Assembly: GCA_948442615.1 (NCBI GenBank)
Contig: CAOJSG010000007.1
Coordinates: 1-58,054 of the forward strand
From: an uncultured Alistipes sp.
GTDB lineage: Bacteria; Bacteroidota; Bacteroidia; Bacteroidales; Rikenellaceae
Reading direction: 5' to 3'
Length of the DNA stretch: 58,054 bases
Part shown: positions 43,944 through 52,486 of the stretch, one piece after another
How the letters are laid out: every line of letters begins with the position of its first letter
Numbering within the stretch: the first letter of the stretch is position 1
Position numbers and translations under genes: made by a program
Notes under the pieces: generated by a model
What the model was told of the DNA's origin: nothing
What the model saw: the letters and a program-made list of their open reading frames with translations, nothing else
Database searches by the model: none

Positions 43944-44109
43944 CGTTCGTACGGATGGGTTGTCTGCCCCTCTTTCCGGGCCCCTCTGGCGTCGGCAGGC
44001 TTGTTCTGCGCGTCGGGGCGCCGTGCGCATTTGACTGGGTTGCCTGCGCGTCGGGCGGCGGGGTCTGCGCGGAAGCTCGGAGGATGTTTCGGGAGACGCG
44101 GAGCCGACG

Positions 44110-45237
44110 TTATCGGCGGAAGCAGTTTTCGGCGCGCATCGTTTCGTTCGGTTTGGGCGAGAAGATGCCGAAGACGATCTTGTATTCGGTCTCCATGGTC
44201 AGAATGTCGACCGACGGGCCTACGGTGCCGATCCGCTGGTTGCGGACCACCTTGTCGCCCTTTTCGCAGCACACCGAGCCGAGGTTGGTGTAGGTGGTCA
44301 GGTATTCGCCGTGAGCGATGTAGACGTCGTGCTTGTTGGTGACCTTGTTGCGCTTGATGTTCACGATCCTGCCGTCGTAGATCGAGAGGACGTGCGCGCC
44401 GCGCGGCCCCGTGATCTCGGCCATGTTGCCCTTGTATTTTTTGACCTTGCCGCCGGCCACCGGGAGCCGCAGCCCCGTGGTGCGGGCCGAGAACGAGGCG
44501 CCTTCGGTATTTCCCTTCGTGAGCCTGCGCAGCTCGTCGGTCGCCAGGGTCAGCTGCTCCTCCTGCGCCACCTTCCGCCGCAGGGCCTCTTGTTCGCGCC
44601 TGGACATCTGCTTCACATTGGCGCGGGCCGTATGCGCGTCGCGCTGAAGCCCTTCGCGCTGGGTGCGGAGTTTCTGCGCGACCGAATCGAGCGACTGCCT
44701 GCGGTTTTCGAGCACCGCTTTTTCGGCCGCGACGCGGCGTGAGAGCGAGTCGATGGCCGCCAGCTGTTCGGAGCGTCGTGCGGCGGCCTGCCGCAGAAGC
44801 GCCATGCGCCGCGCGGCGTCGGTGAAGTCGCGCGACGAGAAGAGGTAGGTGAGGTAGTTGTTGTGCCGGTAGTTCCGATAGGCTTCGCGCACGGTTTCGG
44901 CGTAGTGCTCGCGAACCCGGGCGAGCGAGCGGTCGAGCGCCCGGGCGGTGCTGTCGCTCCTGTCGAGCTGTTCGTGCAGCAGCCGTTCCTGTTTGGTCGT
45001 CTCGTCGAGCAGCCGGCTGCGCGATTCGAGCTGGCGCGCCAGGCGCCGGGCCTTCTCCTCGGCGGCATTGCGGCCCTGCCTGATCTTCGATATTTCGCGC
45101 TCCTCGGCGGCGATTTTCTTTTCGAGCGCGGCGACCACGCGCCGCTGCTCCTCGATGCGGCGGTCCGTTTGGGCCGGGGCGACGCGGGGGGCGGCGAGCA
45201 GGATCAGCAGTCCGGCGAATAACGCGAGCGGTTTCAT
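44110..45237 (-). CDS. EnvC-like murein hydrolase activator (coiled coil + degenerate LytM)
   Basis: The 375-residue protein has a signal peptide (about 1-22), a long coiled coil (about 24-230, Glu/Arg/Leu-rich), and a C-terminal LytM/M23-like domain. The catalytic zinc pattern is degenerate: AHVLSIYDGRIV lacks the HxxxD arrangement and HGEYLTTYTNL has Asn where the second His belongs. Such domains activate amidases rather than cut peptidoglycan themselves. It overlaps the TPR gene by 4 bp and is the last gene of the minus-strand run from pheS. ATG 45237 is the coupled start. Confidence 0.85.
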   Translation of the reverse strand: MKPLALFAGLLILLAAPRVAPAQTDRRIEEQRRVVAALEKKIAAEEREISKIRQGRNAAEEKARRLARQLESRSRLLDETTKQERLLHEQLDRSDSTARALDRSLARVREHYAETVREAYRNYRHNNYLTYLFSSRDFTDAARRMALLRQAAARRSEQLAAIDSLSRRVAAEKAVLENRRQSLDSVAQKLRTQREGLQRDAHTARANVKQMSRREQEALRRKVAQEEQLTLATDELRRLTKGNTEGASFSARTTGLRLPVAGGKVKKYKGNMAEITGPRGAHVLSIYDGRIVNIKRNKVTNKHDVYIAHGEYLTTYTNLGSVCCEKGDKVVRNQRIGTVGPSVDILTMETEYKIVFGIFSPKPNETMRAENCFRR

Positions 45238-46979
45238 CGGGGCGGTTCGGATTTGAGCTTTTCGATGCGGCGGGCGATCGCTTCGGGATCGTCGTATCCG
45301 TTTTCGAGGGCTTTGCGCCAGTAGATTTCGGCCATGAACCGTTCGCCCAGCGCGGCGAGGATGTCGCCGTAGTGCAGGGCCAGTTCGGGGCTGTTGTGCC
45401 GGTCGAGCGCGATGGCCTGCTGCTGGGTCTTCTTGGCTTCGGCCGTGCGTCCCAGCTTGAAGAGCACCCAGGCATAGGTGTCCAGGTAGGTGGGGTTGTT
45501 GTCCGTGAGCGCGACGGTGCGGCTCGCCATCTCCAGCGCCTTCTCCAGCTCGCGGTCCTCCTCGCTGAGGAAGTAGGCGTAGTTGTTCAGCACCAGCGGG
45601 TTGTCCTTGTAGTATGCGAGCGATTTGTCGTAGGCGCGGTAGCACGATTCCAGAGCCTTCCTCCGGGCCTTGGGCTCTTGCAGCGCGATCTGCTGCCAGG
45701 CGTCGCCGATCAGCCCCCAGATCGTCCCGCGCAGCGTGTCCGTCGCGGCGTGGCGCAGCGAGTTGCGGTAGGCGCGGATCGCGTCGCGGTAGCGCTTGGC
45801 GTAGACGTGCGCATGGCCGCGGGCCATGTGGAACGTGGGGTCGTCCGGGAAAAGCGCCAGCGCCCGGGAGACGTAGGTCTCGACCGAGTCGGGACGCTGG
45901 AGATAGCTCTCGATGTCGATCGCGGCGCGGAAATAGGTCTTGTCGGGCGGCGTGTCGTGGGTGTGCAGCTTGTAGAGTTCGAGCGCCTGCTCCAGCTCGC
46001 CGGAAGCGATCAGGTGGTCGGCATAGAGCCTCACGATCTCTTTGTCGTGCGGGTATTTGATTGCCAGAATCGACGCCAGCTCGTTGATCGGCAGGTAGTA
46101 TTCGCGGTAGAACCGCATGTCGGAGGTGAACTGGCGGAAGCGCTTCGCCTTGTCCGCGGCCGTCAGCTCGTCGGAGGCGAAGAGCCGTTTGGATACGGAG
46201 AGCAGCCCCCGGTAATCCTGCCTGCCGCTGTAGTAGTCGGCCAGCGACATGAGCGTCGCCACGTCGGTCGAGTCGATGCGCAGGGCGCGGTCGTACTCCG
46301 CGCGGGCCAGCGAATCGCGCTTCATCGCTCCGTAGAGTTCGGCCAGCACCACGTGGTGCTCGGCCTCGTAGGGAACGCTTTCTGCGAGCGCCTTGGCTTC
46401 GTCCACGGCCTTGTCGAACTGGCGCGTCTGGACCAGCAGCCGGCGTTTCATCGCGCTCAGCATCGGGATCCGTCCGAACCGGACCTCCGACGAGTCGAGC
46501 ACGGCGATGGCCGAAAACGGCTGCTGCTGCTGTTCGTAGAGCGCTGCGAGAATACGGTAGTTGTCGGGCTCCTGCGAGTCCTGTTCGCGCAGCCGGCGGT
46601 AGACGCCCAGCGCCTCTTCGTAGCGCTGCCCGATCAGAAGCAGCTGGCCGTAGAGGCGCAGATACCATCTGTTCGCCGAGTCCAGCTCGACGGCGCGGCG
46701 GGCCAGCCGCACGGCCTCGCCGCCCGCGCTGTTCATCAGATTCGACGCCAGCTCGTAGTAGGCCGGCGCGAAGGTCGAATCGTTGCGGATCGCCTCGCGC
46801 AACATTTTGCGCGATCGGAGCGTGTCGCCGCTGATCGCGTGGAGCTTGACGCCCTCCGTGTAGAGCACGGTGCTGCGCAGCGAATCGGGCCATTCGGGCG
46901 CATCCGCGCCGCCCTTCCCTCTGACGAAAGGTGCCGAGAAGAGGGCGCAGACGAGCAGGATGGGGCCGATGCGTTTCAT
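45234..46979 (-). CDS. TPR-repeat protein, exported, 581 aa
   Basis: A signal peptide (about 1-22, ...FVRGKG) precedes about ten degenerate TPR-type helical pairs (EGVKLHAISGDTLRSRKMLREAIRNDS.., YYELASNLMNSAGGEAVRLARRAVELD.., NNYAYFLSEEDRELEKALEMA..). TPR proteins of this kind act as periplasmic scaffolds in Bacteroidetes. It lies 30 bp downstream of pheS and is coupled to the EnvC-like gene (ATGA), suggesting a cell-wall related role (inference). Confidence 0.82.
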   Translation of the reverse strand: MKRIGPILLVCALFSAPFVRGKGGADAPEWPDSLRSTVLYTEGVKLHAISGDTLRSRKMLREAIRNDSTFAPAYYELASNLMNSAGGEAVRLARRAVELDSANRWYLRLYGQLLLIGQRYEEALGVYRRLREQDSQEPDNYRILAALYEQQQQPFSAIAVLDSSEVRFGRIPMLSAMKRRLLVQTRQFDKAVDEAKALAESVPYEAEHHVVLAELYGAMKRDSLARAEYDRALRIDSTDVATLMSLADYYSGRQDYRGLLSVSKRLFASDELTAADKAKRFRQFTSDMRFYREYYLPINELASILAIKYPHDKEIVRLYADHLIASGELEQALELYKLHTHDTPPDKTYFRAAIDIESYLQRPDSVETYVSRALALFPDDPTFHMARGHAHVYAKRYRDAIRAYRNSLRHAATDTLRGTIWGLIGDAWQQIALQEPKARRKALESCYRAYDKSLAYYKDNPLVLNNYAYFLSEEDRELEKALEMASRTVALTDNNPTYLDTYAWVLFKLGRTAEAKKTQQQAIALDRHNSPELALHYGDILAALGERFMAEIYWRKALENGYDDPEAIARRIEKLKSEPPR

Positions 46980-47009
46980 GCGATGCGGTTTATGTCGGAT
47001 CGGCGGCCG

Positions 47010-48035
47010 CTAAAGGGCCGAGTCGAACTGGTGCAGGAACCGGACGTCGTTTTCGAAATAGAGACGCAGGTCGCGGACTCCGTACTTGAGCATCGCGATA
47101 CGCTCAACTCCCATGCCGAAGGCGAAGCCCGAGTATTTGTCCGGATCGATTCCGTTCGCCTTCAGTACGTTGGGATCTACCATGCCGCAGCCCATGATTT
47201 CGAGCCATCCGGTGCCCTTGCAGACGTTGCAGCCCTTGCCGCCGCAGAGGTTGCACGACACGTCGACCTCGGCCGACGGCTCCGTGAAGGGGAAGTACGA
47301 CGGGCGCATGCGGATGACGGCCTGTTCGCCGAAGATCTCCTTGGCGAAGTAGAGCAGCGACTGCTTCAGGTCGGCGAACGAGACCCCTTCGTCGATGTAG
47401 AGTCCTTCGATCTGGTGGAAGATGCAGTGGGCGCGGTACGAGATGGCCTCGTTGCGGAACACGCGGCCGGGGCAGATGACGCGGATGGGCGGCTTCTGGC
47501 GCTCCATCGTGCGCACCTGGATCGACGAGGTGTGGGTGCGCAGCAGGATGTCGGGGTTCTTCTCGATGAAGAACGTGTCCTGCATGTCGCGCGCCGGGTG
47601 TTCGGGCGGGAAGTTCAGCGCCGAGAAGACGTGCCAGTCGTCCTCGATCTCGGGGCCTTCGGCCACGGTGTAACCCAGGCGGGCGAAGACCTCGACGATC
47701 TGGTTGCGCACCAGCGAGATCGGGTGCCGCGAGCCGAGCTGTTCGGCCGATCCCGGGCGGCTCATGTCCTCGATGTGCGAGGCGTTTTCGGCCTCGGCGT
47801 CGCGCAGCCGTTCGCGCAGGGCGTTTATGCGCTCCGTGGCGGCGGCTTTCAGTCTGTTGAGCTGTTGCCCCAGTTCGCGTTTCTGTTCGGCGGGCACGGT
47901 CTTGAACTCCTCCATGAGTGCGGTGAGTTCGCCCTTTTTGCCGAGTACTTTGATGCGGAAATCCTCGATCTCCGCGACGGTCCGCGGATCGAACTCCTCC
48001 ACGCGACGGAGCAGATCGTTGATTTTATCGGTCAT
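47010..48035 (-). CDS. pheS: phenylalanyl-tRNA synthetase alpha chain
   Basis: The 341-residue product has the coiled N-terminal domain (about 1-90), then class II motifs: GSRHPISLVRNQIVEVF, the motif-2 region RNEAISYRAHCIFHQIEGLYID, and the C-terminal GFAFGMGVERIAMLKYG. The aminoacylation Phe pocket motif is also typical. ATG 48035 is chosen over an upstream TTG that adds three residues. No pheT is next to it; in many Bacteroidetes the two genes are also unlinked. Confidence 0.94.
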   Translation of the reverse strand: MTDKINDLLRRVEEFDPRTVAEIEDFRIKVLGKKGELTALMEEFKTVPAEQKRELGQQLNRLKAAATERINALRERLRDAEAENASHIEDMSRPGSAEQLGSRHPISLVRNQIVEVFARLGYTVAEGPEIEDDWHVFSALNFPPEHPARDMQDTFFIEKNPDILLRTHTSSIQVRTMERQKPPIRVICPGRVFRNEAISYRAHCIFHQIEGLYIDEGVSFADLKQSLLYFAKEIFGEQAVIRMRPSYFPFTEPSAEVDVSCNLCGGKGCNVCKGTGWLEIMGCGMVDPNVLKANGIDPDKYSGFAFGMGVERIAMLKYGVRDLRLYFENDVRFLHQFDSAL

Positions 48036-48058
48036 ATTGTCCAATTTATCGCTCTGGT

Positions 48059-48089
48059 TTTGCGTTGCGGCAGTTTTTACCTACTTTTA
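48059..48089 (+). promoter_or_regulatory. promoter of the patatin gene
   Basis: TTTG at 48059-48062, a 19-bp spacer and TACTTTTA (7 of 8 to TAnnTTTG) at 48082-48089. The start would be near 48096. Confidence 0.6.
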
Positions 48090-48110
48090 CACGCATGATT
48101 CATCAAGATG

Positions 48111-48118
48111 CAAAGTTA
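48111..48118 (-). promoter_or_regulatory. -7 box (TAACTTTG) for the pheS operon
   Basis: Exact TAnnTTTG match on the minus strand; transcription would begin near 48105, giving a leader of about 70 nt to the pheS ATG at 48035. It lies just past the patatin -7 box, so the two promoters face into each other. Confidence 0.5.
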
Positions 48119-48134
48119 TAAAAAAATCGGAAAT

Positions 48135-50438
48135 ATGTCGCGCACGCTCTTCGCTTTTCTCCTGGCCTTCGCGGCGGCGATCGGGACGCTGCGCGCCCAG
48201 TCGGTCGGCGTGGTGATGAGCGGCGGCGGAGCCAAGGGGCTCTACCACATCGGGGTGCTGGAGGCCCTCGAGGAGAACGGCATCCCCGTGGATTACGTGG
48301 CCGGCACGTCGATGGGTTCGATCATCGCGGCTATGTATGCGGCGGGCTATTCGCCGGCCGAGATGCGCGCCATCGTCGCGTCGGGCGTCGTGCGCGAGTG
48401 GGTGTCGGGGCGCATCGACCCCTCCTACACGACCTATTACCGCCAGATCGGCTCCAAGCCCGCCTTCATGAGCCTGCGTCTGGATCTGCACGGCCGCAAG
48501 AAGCTGCGCATGCCGACCAACCTGCTCTCCTCCACGCAGATCGACATGGCGCTCACGGAGCTGTTCGCCCCGGCGACGGCCGCATCGGCAGGCGATTTCG
48601 ACCGGCTGATGGTTCCGTTCCTCTGCGTGGCGAGCGATATGAATGCGCGCGGACCGGTGGTGTTCCGCGCGGGCGATCTGAGCGAGGCGGTTCGTGCTTC
48701 GATGTCCATCCCACTGGTTTTCAAGCCGATGAAGGTCGATTCGATGCTGCTCTACGACGGCGGCATCTACGATAACTTCCCCTGGCGTCCGCTCGACGAG
48801 GAGTTCCGGCCCGACCTGATCGTCGGGAGCATCTGCACCGAGGGCAACACGCCGCCGCGCGAGAAGAACAGCCTGATGGACCAGGCCTTCATGCTGGCGA
48901 TGCACGATACGGACTATGACCTGCCCGAAGCGCGCGGCATCGCCGTCCGGCGGGCCGTGGAAGCCTCGATGCTCGACTTCGACAACGCCGAGGCCATCAT
49001 CGATTCGGGCTACATGGATGCCATGCGGGCCATGCCGCGGCTGCTGGAGCGGGTGTCTGCGCGCCGCACGCCCGAGGAGGCCGCGGCCCGGCGCGAGGCG
49101 TTCCGCGAGAAATGCCCGCCGCTGATCTTCAACGATTACAAGCTCGAGGGGCTGACCGACGCCCAGCGCGCCTACATCCGCGATTTCACCCGCGTCGACC
49201 GGCATTACAACGGGCGGCAGCGGAAGATGGGTTTCGGCGAGCTGAAGGACAACCTCTATTCGGTGCTGGCCGGCGGCGAGTTCACGATGGGTTTCCCCCG
49301 GGTGACCTACGACAGCCTGACGGAGCGCTATTCGTTCGCGGCGCACTTCGACACGCGGCCCAATTTCCGGGTGCAGGTGGGCGGCAACGTCTCGTCCACG
49401 GCCTTCAACCAGGCCTATATCGGCGTGAACTATCAGCTCATCGGCCGCGTGGCCCAGTCGATGGGGGCCGATCTCTATCTCGGACCCATCTACACCTGGG
49501 GCGCGCTGGGCGGCCGCACGGACTTCTACATGTGGAAGCCGCTCTTCCTGGATTACTCCTATAACTTTTCGGTGCGCAATTTCCGGCACGGCACCTTCGG
49601 CAATGTCACCAAAGTGGACAATGCGATGCAGGTCAAGAGCAGCGAGAGCTTCTTCTCGATGGGGTTCGGCATGCCGCTCACGCGGCGCGGCGTCCTCACG
49701 CTGCGGCTCAACGGCGGCCATGTGAACTATCGCTACGATTCGGGCGAGCTGTTCGTCAACGACACCGACCATACGCGGTTCTCGTTCTTCGGCATGAAGG
49801 CCGAGGTGGCGCGCAATACGCTCGACAAGTTCCTCTATCCGCGGCGCGGCTCCGAGCTGACGCTCTCGGGGATCTACGTCGTAGGGCGGGACAAGTTCGA
49901 GGCTTACGACCAGAAGCATTTCTCGTCGCGCCGCACGCGCGAGTGGCTGGGCGCGCGCTTTACGTGGAACAAGTATTTCGACATGCCCGCCTGCTCGTGG
50001 TTCTCGTTCGGGTTCAACGTCGATGCCGTCGTCACCAACCATCCGTCGTTCACGACCGGCATGGGGTCGCTCATGTCGATGCCGGTCTATCAGCCCGTGC
50101 CGCATGCCAAGATGCTCTTCATGCCCGATTTCTGCGCCCGGCGCTTCGTGGCGGGCGGCGTGATGCCGACTTTCGATCTGATGGACAATTTCTTCTTCCG
50201 GATCGGTTTCTACGCGATGTACCGCGAGAAACGGTCGTTCCTGCCCTTGTCCTACAATGCGGAGGCTCCGTTCGACGACCGGATGCACTACATCGCCGAG
50301 GCGTCGCTGGTCTATCACACGCCCATCGGGCCGGTGAGCCTGGCGCTTACGAAATACGACCTGCGCAACCGCAAGAATCTCTATCTTACGTTCAACTTCG
50401 GCTATGCGATTTTCGCTCCGCGCGGCACGTTCTACTGA
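48135..50438 (+). CDS. patatin-like phospholipase fused to an outer-membrane barrel (PlpD-like)
   Basis: With ATG 48135 the protein (767 residues) has a signal peptide (MSRTLFAFLLAFAAAIGTLRAQ), a patatin domain (about 24-280) with oxyanion GGGAKG near 31-35, catalytic Ser59 in GTSMG and Asp208 in the DGG motif, then a C-terminal 16-strand-type barrel region ending in a barrel strand (FGYAIFAPRGTFY). PlpD/FplA-type proteins are autotransporters that expose a phospholipase A. ATG 48108 gives nine extra residues ahead of a poorer signal peptide and lies only about 12 nt from the promoter start, so 48135 is preferred. Confidence 0.85.
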   Translation: MSRTLFAFLLAFAAAIGTLRAQSVGVVMSGGGAKGLYHIGVLEALEENGIPVDYVAGTSMGSIIAAMYAAGYSPAEMRAIVASGVVREWVSGRIDPSYTTYYRQIGSKPAFMSLRLDLHGRKKLRMPTNLLSSTQIDMALTELFAPATAASAGDFDRLMVPFLCVASDMNARGPVVFRAGDLSEAVRASMSIPLVFKPMKVDSMLLYDGGIYDNFPWRPLDEEFRPDLIVGSICTEGNTPPREKNSLMDQAFMLAMHDTDYDLPEARGIAVRRAVEASMLDFDNAEAIIDSGYMDAMRAMPRLLERVSARRTPEEAAARREAFREKCPPLIFNDYKLEGLTDAQRAYIRDFTRVDRHYNGRQRKMGFGELKDNLYSVLAGGEFTMGFPRVTYDSLTERYSFAAHFDTRPNFRVQVGGNVSSTAFNQAYIGVNYQLIGRVAQSMGADLYLGPIYTWGALGGRTDFYMWKPLFLDYSYNFSVRNFRHGTFGNVTKVDNAMQVKSSESFFSMGFGMPLTRRGVLTLRLNGGHVNYRYDSGELFVNDTDHTRFSFFGMKAEVARNTLDKFLYPRRGSELTLSGIYVVGRDKFEAYDQKHFSSRRTREWLGARFTWNKYFDMPACSWFSFGFNVDAVVTNHPSFTTGMGSLMSMPVYQPVPHAKMLFMPDFCARRFVAGGVMPTFDLMDNFFFRIGFYAMYREKRSFLPLSYNAEAPFDDRMHYIAEASLVYHTPIGPVSLALTKYDLRNRKNLYLTFNFGYAIFAPRGTFY

Positions 50439-50451
50439 CCCGGACTGTCGT

Positions 50452-50534
50452 CTGAGTGTCTGAGTGTCTGAGCGCCTGCGACCGCCGGGCCGAAGTCCGT
50501 ACCCGAACGTCCGAACGCCCGAATGCCCGAATGC
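50452..50534. repeat. two short tandem arrays of 8-mers
   Basis: In the 107-bp gap between convergent genes, CTGAGTGT occurs at 50452-50459 and 50460-50467, followed by the variant CTGAGCGC. Then CCGAACGT, CCGAACGC, CCGAATGC and CCGAATGC run head to tail from 50503 to 50534. No T-tract terminator is seen here. Confidence 0.6.
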
Positions 50535-50545
50535 CGGGGCGCCCG

Positions 50546-51466
50546 TTATTCCCCGGTCTCCGGCGCGGCGGCTCCGGGTGCCGGACATTCCGAGGCGTTG
50601 CGCTGCCGGCCGGCCGGGATTCCGTTTTCGCGGCGGATGCGGTCGAGGAGTTCGAGCTGCGTGCGGCACACTTCGGCCGAGATGCGGCCCAGCCGTGCGA
50701 TTTTGTCGGCCGTCTGCGAATAGGCGTCCGCATGCAGGACGAAGTGCTGGCTGGCCGGGGCGTTGCGGCGGAACGATTCGAGCCGCTGGAACAGTCTGCG
50801 GTCGAACCGGTCCGGGAATCCGAAGAGCGCGCCCAACTCCGCGGAGAAGCGCGTCGTCAGCACGCAGAGCGTCTTCAGATCGGTATGGGGGTTCTGGTAG
50901 CCGAAGCAGACCAGCTCGACGCTGCGCAGAAAAGCCATGGCCGCATGGTAGAGGCTGTTCGCCGCGAGCCGCGTGTAACCCTGCGAAAGCGACCACTGCG
51001 ACGCGTGCAGATAGGCGTCGCCCTGCTCGTGCCAGGCGGCATAGCCGTCGGCTGCCCTGCGGTAGGTCTGCGCCGGCTTGAAGTCGCGCAGCCGGAAATA
51101 GGGGCGCCGCCGGCTGTCGTACAGCAGGATCCCCTCCGTCAGCACCGTTTGCAGGAACAGGCTCCGGGAGAGGTTGCCCGCGACGAACGACGCCGGAAGC
51201 ACGTGCAGGAACAGGTAGCGCTCCGTGCGTTCCGCATGGGGGAACTCCGCTTCGACGTGCTGCAGCAGCTCCTGCGTTTTGGGCGCCGTATCGGCGCCGG
51301 TCACGACGAGCAGTTCGTAGCCGGTCGCGGCGCCGGCCGCCGCGGCGCCCGCGTATCGGCCGAAAAGGAGGATGAATTCGGGATCGGCGATCCGGCGGAT
51401 CGTCTGCGTGATACGGGCCAGTTCCCTGTGGGTCGTCTCTGGAAAGTCGGTCAGCAGTGTTTTCAT
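50546..51466 (-). CDS. HEPN-domain protein with degenerate nucleotidyltransferase half, 306 aa
   Basis: The N-terminal part (about 30-120) resembles the minimal nucleotidyltransferase fold, but the motif that reads LFGSxARG in active enzymes is LFGRYAGAA here (34-42) and the following DxD segment is YELLVV (50-55). The C-terminal part (about 135-290) fits a HEPN helical bundle (LHASQWSLSQGYTRLAANSLYHAAMAFLRSVELVCFGYQNP). Proteins with this domain pair occur in Bacteroidetes and in toxin-antitoxin systems. It is divergent from the S24-like regulator, and its promoter contains that gene's candidate operator. Confidence 0.7.
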   Translation of the reverse strand: MKTLLTDFPETTHRELARITQTIRRIADPEFILLFGRYAGAAAAGAATGYELLVVTGADTAPKTQELLQHVEAEFPHAERTERYLFLHVLPASFVAGNLSRSLFLQTVLTEGILLYDSRRRPYFRLRDFKPAQTYRRAADGYAAWHEQGDAYLHASQWSLSQGYTRLAANSLYHAAMAFLRSVELVCFGYQNPHTDLKTLCVLTTRFSAELGALFGFPDRFDRRLFQRLESFRRNAPASQHFVLHADAYSQTADKIARLGRISAEVCRTQLELLDRIRRENGIPAGRQRNASECPAPGAAAPETGE

Positions 51467-51581
51467 GGGTGCGGTGCTTGGGTCCGGGGTGCGCGGCTCT
51501 CGCGGACGCCCCTCTGCGGCGCGGACGTACGGTTTTTCGGGGGTTATCGTCGGCGGGCGTGCCGTGTTCGGCGTTTTTTAC

Positions 51582-51589
51582 TAATTTTG
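51582..51589 (+). promoter_or_regulatory. -7 box (TAATTTTG) for the S24-like regulator
   Basis: Exact TAnnTTTG match; no -33 box at standard distance. Transcription would begin near 51595. Confidence 0.5.
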
Positions 51590-51605
51590 CATTGCGGTTT
51601 CCCGG

Positions 51606-51637
51606 CAAATGTACTACAGAATATTCTGAAAAGCAAA
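51606..51637 (-). promoter_or_regulatory. canonical promoter of the HEPN gene, spacer holds operator
   Basis: On the minus strand TTTG (51637-51634), a 20-bp spacer and TACATTTG (51613-51606) match the Bacteroidetes consensus. The spacer contains the palindrome CAGAATATTCTG. Transcription would begin near 51600; the leader is about 134 nt. Confidence 0.7.
51617..51628. promoter_or_regulatory. operator candidate 1: palindrome CAGAATATTCTG
   Basis: A perfect 12-bp palindrome between the -33 and -7 boxes of the HEPN promoter, and within the 5' leader of the regulator gene. Confidence 0.65.
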
Positions 51638-52437
51638 TGATGCGGAAGAAAAATACAGAAATTTCTGATCGGATTTCGGCGCTGATCGAGGCGTTGGGGA
51701 TCAATCCCAACGCATTTGCCGTGGCGTTGGGATACAGGCGTTCGCAGACCATCTACGATATTCTCAACGGGAAGTGCGCGCCCAGTTTCGATTTTTTCAA
51801 CAAGCTGGCCAATTCGGAGTTCGCCGGACGGATCGATCTCGGCTGGGTGATCACCGGCCGCGGCGACCTGCTGCGGACGCCTTCGTCCGAAGATCCGGCT
51901 CCGGCGCCGGGCTTTCTGCCCGCGGCCGATGCGCATCGGGGCGTCGTCTATCCCGTCGCGCAGGAGCGGCTGCAGGGCGACGTCGCGGATAAGGAGGGGT
52001 GCGGCGGGCTGCGTCCGGGCATGCGCCGCATTCCGCTCTACGAACCGTCGGCCGGCGAGGGGCCTTTCGTGCCTTTCGGTTGCGAGGCGCAGGTGCCGGT
52101 CTGCTATCTCCAGATGCCCGGACTTCCGCCCTGCGACGGCGCGCTGACCGTTTGGAACGATGCGATGGCGCCCCGGCTGAACGCGGGCGACGTGGTGCTG
52201 TACGAGTGGGTGAGGGATCCGGCGGCCGAGATCGTCTGGGGCCGGATCTATTTGCTGATTCTGCGCATGGACGGCCGGGAGTATATCGCGCTTCAGACGC
52301 TCGAGCGGGCCGCCGTCATCGAGAACGTGCGCTGCGCGAGCGCCAATGCGCGCTATGCGGTCCGCGAGATTCCCTGTTCGGCGATCCGCGCCAGGGCCCT
52401 GGTGACGAGCCGAATCTGCTGCGCCTCGCTGGCGTGA
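51637..52437 (+). CDS. XRE/S24-like transcriptional regulator with inactive protease site, 266 aa
   Basis: The N-terminal domain (about 1-80) has a helix-turn-helix (NAFAVALGYRRSQTIYDILNG) like Bacteroidetes phage-type repressors. The C-terminal domain (about 155-266) has the S24/LexA fold, but the nucleophile motif is WNDAMAPRLNAGD (Ala176 where Ser belongs) and the dyad Lys position reads LQTL (Gln220). It therefore should not self-cleave in response to RecA. Two Met codons head the frame (51637 and 51640). A bidirectional terminator at 52487-52521 follows the gene. It probably represses the divergent HEPN gene and itself. Confidence 0.85.
   Translation: MMRKKNTEISDRISALIEALGINPNAFAVALGYRRSQTIYDILNGKCAPSFDFFNKLANSEFAGRIDLGWVITGRGDLLRTPSSEDPAPAPGFLPAADAHRGVVYPVAQERLQGDVADKEGCGGLRPGMRRIPLYEPSAGEGPFVPFGCEAQVPVCYLQMPGLPPCDGALTVWNDAMAPRLNAGDVVLYEWVRDPAAEIVWGRIYLLILRMDGREYIALQTLERAAVIENVRCASANARYAVREIPCSAIRARALVTSRICCASLA
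51656..51667. promoter_or_regulatory. operator candidate 2: palindrome CAGAAATTTCTG
   Basis: A second perfect 12-bp palindrome, differing from the first only in its central two base pairs, lies 39 bp away (centre to centre) inside codons 7-11 of the regulator gene. Confidence 0.6.
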
Positions 52438-52486
52438 ACGGAGCCGGGGCGGGCGTCCGCTTCCGGTTCGTGCCGAAGGAGAAATA

